From an uncultured Lysobacteraceae bacterium (GTDB lineage Bacteria > Pseudomonadota > Gammaproteobacteria > Xanthomonadales > Rhodanobacteraceae), in assembly GCA_946480705.1 (NCBI GenBank), contig CAMLLF010000333.1, positions 1-5,287 of the forward strand: a stretch of 5,287 nucleotides of DNA, in the 5' to 3' direction. A program made the translations under genes and the position numbers. Below, in pieces: positions 1 to 4,619 of the stretch. The notes beneath the pieces were generated by a model. It was given only the letters and a program-made list of their open reading frames with translations. It was not told the origin of the DNA and ran no database searches. Positions within the stretch are counted from its first letter, which is position 1. The number at the start of each line of letters is the position of its first letter.

Positions 1-1
1 C

Positions 2-229
2 GCGAACTCGATCTTCTACGGCGAAAAACTGCTGACGACCGGCAATCCCGACGTCGAGCACGACCAGGCGCTGTTCCGCCGCCTCGGGATCCATCCGATG
101 CAGGTCGTCGAGCAGTCCTCGACCGTGCATGCGGACATAGTCGAGGCTGACATTGCCGGCTGCGGCGGTGGCAACTGTGGTGAAAGCCGCCCTGGTGGCG
201 CCTGCTCCGACACCGAACTCGCGGCCTGA
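2..229 (+). CDS. bioB: Biotin synthase, C-terminal end (partial)
   Basis: This is the 3' end of a biotin synthase gene, 75 codons plus TGA; the start lies left of the window. BioB is a cytoplasmic radical-SAM enzyme that inserts sulfur into dethiobiotin, the last step of biotin synthesis. The first visible residues read [16 protein letters not shown] and continue into [10 protein letters not shown]. This matches the conserved end of the BioB barrel (E. coli ANSIFYGCKLLTT followed by LFRKLGLNP). The radical-SAM CxxxCxxC motif and the auxiliary [2Fe-2S] ligands would be upstream and cannot be checked. The tail is unusual in holding three cysteines (local residues 54, 59 and 68) in a Gly-rich stretch reading [15 protein letters not shown]. 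It is the first visible gene of a bioBFHC cluster, and bioF starts 28 bp after its stop. The identification is secure from the C-terminal match and the neighbours. Confidence 0.93.
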   Translation, partial: ANSIFYGEKLLTTGNPDVEHDQALFRRLGIHPMQVVEQSSTVHADIVEADIAGCGGGNCGESRPGGACSDTELAA

Positions 230-233
230 GGCC

Positions 234-247
234 GCGGCGTTCGCCGC
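234..247 (+). other. GC hairpin just before bioF
   Basis: GCGGCG (234-239) and CGCCGC (242-247) form a perfect inverted repeat, able to fold as a 5-bp stem with a GTTC loop. It fills the place where a bioF Shine-Dalgarno would be expected (about 11-24 nt before the ATG). Short GC palindromes are common by chance in DNA of this composition, so a function is uncertain. Confidence 0.25.
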
Positions 248-257
248 CGCGCGCGCC

Positions 258-1433
258 ATGCCGCGTCCGGAGCTGCTCGCCCGACTGCACCAGGCCTGCG
301 CGGAACGCGCCGCGTCCGATCTGCTGCGGCGCCTGCGCAGCGTGTCCGAGGCCGACGGCGCCACAGTCGTCGTCGACGGCAGGCGCCTGCTGAATTTCGC
401 GAGCAACGACTATCTCGGCCTCGCCCAGCATCCACGCGTCGCTGAAGCGCTGGTCTCGTCCGCGCGGCGCTGGGGCGTCGGAGCGACTGCGGCGCATCTG
501 CTCGGCGGCCATCGCACGGAACACGAAGCGCTCGAACACAAGCTCGCGCAGTGGACCGGCCGCGAGCGCGCGCTGTTGTTCTCCAGCGGCTATCTCGCGA
601 ATCTCGGCGTGCTGACGGCGCTGCTGGCCGACGGCGACCTGTGCCTGGAGGACAAGCTCAATCACGCCTGCCTGATCGACGGCGCGCGCCTGTCGGGCGC
701 GACACTCAAGCGCTACGTGCACGCCGACGTCGCGAGCGCGCAGCGTCAGTTCGACACGCGGCCGCAGTGCGCCGCGCTGCTGGCGACCGACGGCGTGTTC
801 AGCATGGACGGCGACGTCGCGCCGCTGCGCGAACTCGCCGCGCTGTGCCGCGATCAACACGCGCTGTTGCACGTCGACGACGCGCACGGGCTCGGCGTGC
901 TCGGCCCGGACGGCGCCGGCAGCGTGGCCGAAGCCGGACTCGCGACCGGCGACGTGCCGGTGCTCATGGCCACGCTCGGCAAGGCGGTCGGCGTCTGCGG
1001 CGCCTTCATCGCGGGCGATGCCGCACTCGTCGAGGGTCTCGTGCAGTTCGCGCGCAGCTACGTCTACACGACGGCGCCGCCGCCGGCGCTCGCGGCGGCG
1101 GCATCCGCCGCAGTCGACATCGCGCGCTTCGAATCCTGGCGCCGCGACCGGCTGCGCACGCTGATCGCGCACCTGCGCGCCGGCGCCGCGGCGCGCGGCC
1201 TGACCCTGATGCCGTCGCGCACGGCGATCCAGCCCTTGATCGTCGGCGACAGCGCGACGGCACTGCGGCTCTCGCGCGGACTCGAGGCGGCGGGCTTCTA
1301 CGTTCCGGCGATCCGCCCGCCGACCGTGCCGCCCGGCGCGGCGCGGCTGCGCATCACGCTGACGGCGCTGCATACCGAAGCGCTGGTCGAACGGCTGCTC
1401 GACGCGCTCGCGCAGCTGATGCGCGCCGAGTGA
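258..1433 (+). CDS. bioF: 8-amino-7-oxononanoate synthase (KAPA synthase)
   Basis: A PLP enzyme of the alpha-oxoamine synthase family, which condenses pimeloyl-ACP (or -CoA) with L-alanine, releasing CO2, to give 8-amino-7-oxononanoate. The protein has 391 residues, against 384 in E. coli BioF. Visible landmarks are LNFASNDYLGL (45-55), the cofactor-stacking His in KLNHACL (H136), TDGVFSMDGD (177-186), HVDDAHGLG (Asp207 and His210 contacting PLP), the Schiff-base lysine K242 in ATLGKAVGVCGAF, and AIRPPTVPPGAARLRITLTA (351-370) with the substrate-binding Arg353. The frame stays open upstream to 153, but that stretch overlaps bioB and reads as Ala-rich low complexity. The ATG at 258 aligns with the E. 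coli N-terminus, so it was chosen. No clear Shine-Dalgarno precedes it, so translation may depend on coupling to bioB. bioH follows after 27 bp. Confidence 0.96.
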   Translation: MPRPELLARLHQACAERAASDLLRRLRSVSEADGATVVVDGRRLLNFASNDYLGLAQHPRVAEALVSSARRWGVGATAAHLLGGHRTEHEALEHKLAQWTGRERALLFSSGYLANLGVLTALLADGDLCLEDKLNHACLIDGARLSGATLKRYVHADVASAQRQFDTRPQCAALLATDGVFSMDGDVAPLRELAALCRDQHALLHVDDAHGLGVLGPDGAGSVAEAGLATGDVPVLMATLGKAVGVCGAFIAGDAALVEGLVQFARSYVYTTAPPPALAAAASAAVDIARFESWRRDRLRTLIAHLRAGAAARGLTLMPSRTAIQPLIVGDSATALRLSRGLEAAGFYVPAIRPPTVPPGAARLRITLTALHTEALVERLLDALAQLMRAE

Positions 1434-1459
1434 AAACCTATACGTTTATTGATTTCACT
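1429..1459 (+). promoter_or_regulatory. AT-rich leader with dyad symmetry before bioH
   Basis: The 27 bp between the bioF stop and the bioH ATG hold only 7 G or C bases, in a region otherwise near 70% GC. A perfect 7-bp inverted repeat, AGTGAAA (1429-1435) and TTTCACT (1453-1459), flanks it with a 17-nt spacer. The left arm includes the bioF stop codon and the right arm ends 1 nt before the bioH ATG. A second small dyad, AAAC (1434-1437) and GTTT (1444-1447), overlaps it. Possible roles, all inferred, are an unstructured ribosome-loading site replacing the missing Shine-Dalgarno, a weak RNA hairpin, or an operator. It does not match the known BirA operator or BioR box consensus as I recall them. 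Confidence 0.35.
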
Positions 1460-1460
1460 A

Positions 1461-2225
1461 ATGCACATCGAAACCCAGGGCCACGGCCCCGACATCGTCA
1501 TGATCCACGGCTGGGCCATGCACGCCGGCATCTTCGCGCCGCTGACGCGCGAGCTCGCGGCTCGGTTCCGGCTGCATCTGGTCGACCTGCCCGGACACGG
1601 TCTCAGCGCGCAGCGCGACGAGCCGCTCGATCTCGCCGCCTGCGCGCAGCAGATCGCCGCCGCGGTGCCGCGCGCGCTGTGGCTGGGCTGGTCGCTCGGC
1701 GGACAGGTCTGTCTTGAAGCCGCGCGGCTGCAGCCGGCTCGCGTACGCGGGCTCGTGCTCGTCGCGTCGAGTCCGCGCTTCGTCATCGGCGAGGACTGGC
1801 CGCAGGGTGTGTCGCCGGAGATTTTCCGCCAGTTCGGCGAGGGCCTGCGCAGCGACTATCACCGTACGATCGAGCGCTTTCTCGCACTGGAAGCCCACGG
1901 ATCGGAGCGCGCGCAGAGCGAACTGCGCGAACTGCGCGCGCATGTCTTCGATCGCGGCGAGCCGGCACTGCGCGCACTCTGCGACGGCCTGGAAATCCTC
2001 GATCGCACCGACCTGCGCGCCGCGCTGCCGGCGCTGACCGTGCCGAGCCTCTGGATCGCGGGCCGCCGCGACAAGCTGATTCCGCCGGCGGCGATGCTAT
2101 GGGCCGCCGAACGCAGTCCCGGCGGCCGCTATCTCGAACTGTCGGCCGGGCACGCGCCGTTCATCGGCCACGCGACGGCGGTCGCCGACGCGATCGCCGC
2201 GTTCGCGACGGAGCTTGCGCCATGA
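1461..2225 (+). CDS. bioH: Pimeloyl-ACP methyl ester carboxylesterase
   Basis: An alpha/beta hydrolase that demethylates pimeloyl-ACP methyl ester, ending chain elongation and releasing pimeloyl-ACP for BioF. The protein has 254 residues; E. coli BioH has 256. The nucleophile is S78 in the elbow LGWSLGG. Asp204 in GRRDKLIPP and His231 in AGHAPFIGH complete the triad, matching E. coli S82, D207 and H235. HGW (16-18) supplies the oxyanion-hole region and HLVDLPGHG (39-47) is also conserved. The BioH-specific segments VASSP and RTIERFLALEAHGSER separate it from generic hydrolases. Of the four arginines described in E. coli as contacting the ACP substrate, three are kept (R135, R139, R156); the equivalent of R155 is Gln152. 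The ATG at 1461 fits the family N-terminus better than the in-frame TTG at 1449. No Shine-Dalgarno is visible, but the leader is strikingly AT-rich. The stop overlaps the bioC start. Confidence 0.96.
   Translation: MHIETQGHGPDIVMIHGWAMHAGIFAPLTRELAARFRLHLVDLPGHGLSAQRDEPLDLAACAQQIAAAVPRALWLGWSLGGQVCLEAARLQPARVRGLVLVASSPRFVIGEDWPQGVSPEIFRQFGEGLRSDYHRTIERFLALEAHGSERAQSELRELRAHVFDRGEPALRALCDGLEILDRTDLRAALPALTVPSLWIAGRRDKLIPPAAMLWAAERSPGGRYLELSAGHAPFIGHATAVADAIAAFATELAP
2210..2213 (+). promoter_or_regulatory. Shine-Dalgarno of bioC
   Basis: GGAG lies 8 nt before the ATG at 2222, inside the end of bioH. Together with the 4-bp ATGA overlap it supports this start over the longer in-frame reading that opens at 2099. 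It implies translational coupling of bioC to bioH. It is the only clear Shine-Dalgarno among the bioF, bioH and bioC starts. Confidence 0.7.
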
Positions 2226-3100
2226 CCCCGCCGTTCGACCACGACCAGGGGCGCCGCGCGTTCGGCCGCGCGGCCGCAAGCTACGACGAACACGCCGTGC
2301 TGCAGCACGAGGTCGAGGACCGCCTGCTCGAACGCCTCGACTACGTGACCGCAGCGCCGCAGCGCGTGCTCGATCTCGGCTGCGGGCCGGGCCGCGCGAG
2401 CAGCCGGCTGCGCAAGCGCTGGCGCAGGGCCGATGTGATCGCGATGGATCTCGCGCTGCCGATGCTGCAGCAGGCGCGCCGCCGGGGCAGCTGGCTGAGG
2501 CCGCTCGCGCGCGTCTGCGCCGACGCGCGCCGGCTGCCGCTCGCGGATGCGAGCATCGACGTGCTGTTCTCGAGCCTCTGCATCCAGTGGATCGTCGACC
2601 TGCCGGCGCTGTTCGACGAATTCCGCCGCGTGCTGAAGCCCGACGGGTTTATCGCGCTGTCGACGTTCGGTCCGATGACGCTGCACGAACTGCGCGCGGC
2701 GTGGGCCGAAGTCGACCGCGCGCCGCACGTGAGCCACTTTCCCGACATCCAGCGCGTCGGCGACGCGCTGCTCGCCGCGGGATTTCGCGATCCCGTGCTC
2801 GACGGCGACGATTTCACGCTGACCTATGCCGACACCGGCGCGCTGATGCGCGACCTGAAGGCGATCGGCGCAACGAACGCCGACGCGCAGCGGCGCCGCG
2901 GCCTGACCGGCAAGGCCCGGCTGCAGGCCGTCGCCCGCGCCTACGAACCGTTCCGTCGCGACGACGGCCGCCTGCCGGCGACCTACGAAGTGATTTCGGC
3001 GCATGCCTGGGGACCCAAGCCCGGACAGCCGCGACGCAGCGGCGGCACGGATATCGCGACGTTTCCGGTCGATCAGCTGAGGGTGAGGAAGAAGACGTGA
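2222..3100 (+). CDS. bioC: Malonyl-ACP O-methyltransferase
   Basis: A SAM-dependent methyltransferase that methylates the free carboxyl of malonyl-ACP (or malonyl-CoA), disguising it so that fatty-acid synthase can extend it to a pimeloyl chain. The protein has 292 residues. After the N-terminal FGRAAASYDEHAVLQ, typical of BioC, come SAM motif I VLDLGCGPG (49-57), the acidic strand-end motif AMDLALPML (74-82), LPLADASIDVLFSSLCIQW (105-123) and RRVLKPDGFIALSTFGP (135-151). The C-terminal half holds the BioC hallmark LMRDLKAIGATN (208-219; E. coli has LKGIGAT). It is about 40 residues longer than E. coli BioC (251); the extra tail from about 257, beginning VISAHAWGPKPGQP, resembles BioC proteins of Xanthomonas relatives as I remember them. 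The ATG overlaps the bioH stop (ATGA) and is preceded by GGAG at 2210-2213, which fixes the start. The next gene is convergent, so bioC ends the operon. Confidence 0.95.
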   Translation: MTPPFDHDQGRRAFGRAAASYDEHAVLQHEVEDRLLERLDYVTAAPQRVLDLGCGPGRASSRLRKRWRRADVIAMDLALPMLQQARRRGSWLRPLARVCADARRLPLADASIDVLFSSLCIQWIVDLPALFDEFRRVLKPDGFIALSTFGPMTLHELRAAWAEVDRAPHVSHFPDIQRVGDALLAAGFRDPVLDGDDFTLTYADTGALMRDLKAIGATNADAQRRRGLTGKARLQAVARAYEPFRRDDGRLPATYEVISAHAWGPKPGQPRRSGGTDIATFPVDQLRVRKKT

Positions 3101-3101
3101 T

Positions 3102-3188
3102 ACGGGAATCGCGAATGGGGAATCGCAGAGGCAGGAGCGCGGCGAGGCCTGCTCCTACGATCCTCCGTTCCCCGTTCCCGATTCCCGC
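3102..3188. repeat. Nested inverted repeat between bioC and the VWA gene (Xanthomonadaceae-type)
   Basis: The outer arms are 3103-3124 and 3166-3187; aligned as inverted copies they agree at 18 of 22 positions. Both are built from GGGAATCG, GAA and GGGGAA units. Inside lies a perfect AGGAGC (3133-3138) and GCTCCT (3151-3156) stem with a 12-nt loop. The whole can fold into a long two-part cruciform or hairpin. Tandem GGGAATC units and GTAGGAGC/GCTCCTAC hairpins are, from memory, abundant intergenic repeats in Xanthomonas and Lysobacter relatives. The site between convergent genes suits a transcription end or mRNA 3'-end protector for both, but there is no T-run, so it is not a textbook intrinsic terminator. 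Confidence 0.75.
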
Positions 3189-3208
3189 GGGCTCACCGGC
3201 GCGAGCAA

Positions 3209-4387
3209 CTACCGGCCGCGCAACGAATCCACGGCATCGTTCAACCCCGCCAGCGTCAGCGGATACATGCGTCCCTGCATGAGTTCGCGCGTGATGCCGA
3301 TCGACGGCGTCCATTCCCAGCGCGACGACTCGACCGGATTTAGCCAGACCGCACGGCGATAGAGTTCGGTCAGGCGGCTCAGCCAGACCGCGCCGGCCTC
3401 GGGATTGTGGTGTTCGATGCTGCCGCCGGGTTCGGTGATCTCGTACGGGCTCATGCTCGCGTCGCCGACGATGACGAGCTTGTAGTCGGCCGCATAGGTG
3501 TGCATGAGATCGAGCGTGCGCTGATGCACGTCCCAGCGCCGCGAGTTGTCGCGCCAGAGACGCTCGTAGACGAAATTGTGGAAATAGAAATGCTGCAGGT
3601 GCTTGAACTCGCTGCGCGCCGCCGAGAACAGCTCCTCGCAGACGCGCACGTGGTCGTCCATCGAACCGCCGATGTCGAGCAGCAGCAGGACCTTGACCGC
3701 GTTGTGACGCTCGGGACGCATTTTCAGGTCGAGCCAGCCGGCATTGCGCGCGGTCGCGCGGATCGTGCCGTCGAGGTCGAGTTCCTGCTCGGCACCCGTG
3801 CGCGCGAGGCGGCGCAGCGCGCGCAGTGCGAGCTTGATGTCGCGCGTGCCGAGTTCGCGCGTGTCGTCGAGATTGCGGAACTGGCGTTGCTCCCAGACTT
3901 TCACGGCACGGCGCTGGCTCGACTTGCCGCCGATGCGCACGCCTTCGGGGTTGTAGCCGGAATGGCCGAACGGCGAAGTACCGCCGGTGCCGATCCAGCG
4001 CGAACCGCCCTGATGCCGTTCCTGCTGTTCGGCCAGGCGCTTCTGCAGCTCATCGAGCAATTTCTGCAAACCGCCCAGCGCTTCGATCGCCGCCTTCTCT
4101 TCCGGCGTGAACGCACGGTCGAGTTCGCGGCGCAGCCATTCCTCGGGTATCGCGCCGTAGAGCTGCTGCGCGGCGGCGTCGACACCATTGAAGAACGCAC
4201 CGAACGCGCGGTCGTAGCGGTCGAACTGGGTTTCGTCCTTGATCAGGCAAATCCGCGCCAGCAGATGGAATTCGTCGAGCGACAGGCGCGAAAAACCGGC
4301 GCGCAGCGCGTCGAGCAGCGCCAGCAGTTCGTTGATGCCCGGTTTCAGACCCTGGCTGCGCAGCCAGAGGAAAAAGCGGATCAGCAT
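3209..4387 (-). CDS. VWA-domain protein, CoxE-like (COG3825 family)
   Basis: A 392-residue cytoplasmic protein with no signal peptide or membrane segment. The N-terminus MLIRFFLWLRSQGLKPGINELL and the ICLIKDETQFDRYDRAF segment (46-62) are typical of the family of VWA proteins related to CoxE. A charged helical stretch (about 96-127) and a Gly-rich linker (128-156) follow. The VWA fold begins near 230: VLLLLDIGGSMDDHV (233-247) is the metal-site (MIDAS) motif, with Gly in place of the first Ser of DxSxS, and IVGDASMSPYEIT (306-318) is the second conserved loop. The end, PSIGITRELMQGRMYPLTLAGL (361-382), looks complete. Such proteins usually act with a MoxR-type AAA+ ATPase in metal-centre assembly or protein maturation. 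No ATPase gene adjoins this one. The exact client is unknown. The start is fixed by GGAGGT 9 nt upstream. Confidence 0.9.
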   Translation of the reverse strand: MLIRFFLWLRSQGLKPGINELLALLDALRAGFSRLSLDEFHLLARICLIKDETQFDRYDRAFGAFFNGVDAAAQQLYGAIPEEWLRRELDRAFTPEEKAAIEALGGLQKLLDELQKRLAEQQERHQGGSRWIGTGGTSPFGHSGYNPEGVRIGGKSSQRRAVKVWEQRQFRNLDDTRELGTRDIKLALRALRRLARTGAEQELDLDGTIRATARNAGWLDLKMRPERHNAVKVLLLLDIGGSMDDHVRVCEELFSAARSEFKHLQHFYFHNFVYERLWRDNSRRWDVHQRTLDLMHTYAADYKLVIVGDASMSPYEITEPGGSIEHHNPEAGAVWLSRLTELYRRAVWLNPVESSRWEWTPSIGITRELMQGRMYPLTLAGLNDAVDSLRGR

Positions 4388-4396
4388 GCCCGGCAG

Positions 4397-4402
4397 ACCT
4401 CC
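4397..4402 (-). promoter_or_regulatory. Shine-Dalgarno of the VWA gene
   Basis: On the minus strand GGAGGT stands 9 nt before the ATG at 4387, an almost ideal ribosome site. Its first two G residues (4402 and 4401) also belong to a CCGGCCGG palindrome that can pair with an upstream copy, so access may be partly restricted. Confidence 0.75.
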
Positions 4403-4439
4403 GGCCGGCTTGTGGTACGGACCGGTTCGGGCCGGCCGG
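4401..4439 (-). promoter_or_regulatory. GC stem-loop in the VWA leader overlapping the Shine-Dalgarno
   Basis: Read on the minus strand, positions 4439-4431 (CCGGCCGGC) pair perfectly with 4409-4401 (GCCGGCCGG), giving a 9-bp all-GC stem with a 21-nt loop. Each arm is itself nearly palindromic, so alternative folds exist. The stem ends within the Shine-Dalgarno. This could lower translation or respond to temperature or a binding factor; these roles are inferred from geometry alone. Confidence 0.4.
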
Positions 4440-4440
4440 C

Positions 4441-4465
4441 GTCCGGCGGCGCCCCGCCGCCCGAC
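4441..4465 (-). other. Second GC hairpin in the VWA leader
   Basis: GGCGGC (4445-4450) and GCCGCC (4456-4461) are inverted with a 5-nt loop. The flanking GTC (4441-4443) and GAC (4463-4465) extend the stem past one C:C mismatch. It adjoins the stem-loop at 4401-4439, so the leader would carry two tandem hairpins. There is no T-run on either strand to make it an intrinsic terminator. Confidence 0.35.
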
Positions 4466-4530
4466 GGGCGTCCTGCTCCGGCTAAACGCTCATGCAACAC
4501 GGTTGGTGGCATTATTCGACCTTCGGAATC

Positions 4531-4559
4531 GCGACAGCGGCGGCCAAAATCGCTAGTCT
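4531..4559 (+). promoter_or_regulatory. Candidate promoter of the lipoprotein gene
   Basis: GCGACA (4531-4536, four of six matches to TTGACA) and TAGTCT (4554-4559, a weak match to TATAAT) are 17 bp apart. They would start transcription about 55 nt before the GTG at 4620. The surrounding 4500-4560 stretch is less GC-rich than the coding DNA, as expected of a promoter. On the opposite strand AATAAT (4516-4511) resembles a -10 box for the VWA gene but lacks a matching -35. Nothing else clear is visible between 4466 and 4608. Confidence 0.3.
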
Positions 4560-4608
4560 GCGCGACCTTCATGCCGCCGCATCGGCGCCGGCGACGATAC
4601 TACGTTGC

Positions 4609-4612
4609 GGAG
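4609..4612 (+). promoter_or_regulatory. Shine-Dalgarno of the lipoprotein gene
   Basis: GGAG lies 7 nt before the GTG at 4620. This spacing, together with a signal peptide beginning right at that codon, decides the non-ATG start. Confidence 0.65.
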
Positions 4613-4619
4613 ATTTCCC

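Noticed and set aside
153..257. In-frame extension of bioF from a TTG at 153
   Set aside because: It overlaps 77 bp of bioB, encodes Ala-rich low complexity, and would make the protein 35 residues longer than the alignment with E. coli BioF supports.
1449..1460. TTG start for bioH, four codons upstream
   Set aside because: The ATG at 1461 matches the family N-terminus, and there is no ribosome site favouring the TTG.
1430..1460. BirA operator or BioR box between bioF and bioH
   Set aside because: Neither the TTGTAAACC/GGTTTACA pair nor a TTATnTATAA core is present, and such sites would be expected before the first gene of the operon, outside this window.
551..1717. Long overlapping plus-strand open frame across bioF and bioH
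   Set aside because: An Arg/Ala-rich shadow frame caused by high GC content; it has no recognisable motif and conflicts with two certain genes.
2099..2221. Longer N-terminus for bioC
   Set aside because: It lies wholly inside the conserved C-terminus of bioH and is Arg-rich like a frame shadow; the ATG at 2222 has GGAG and the ATGA overlap.
2129..3004. Long antisense open frame over bioC
   Set aside because: Antisense shadow of a high-GC gene; no domain, no ribosome site and atypical composition.
3102..3188. Classical intrinsic terminator after bioC
   Set aside because: The hairpin potential is strong, but there is no T-run after it on either strand, so it was recorded as a repeat with possible terminator function.
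4381..4572. A 63-codon minus-strand reading frame upstream of the VWA gene, overlapping its start by 7 nt
   Set aside because: The overlap hints at coupling, but no Shine-Dalgarno precedes it, the peptide is Gly/Pro/Arg-rich, and the VWA gene has its own strong ribosome site. It is probably a chance open frame in GC-rich leader DNA.
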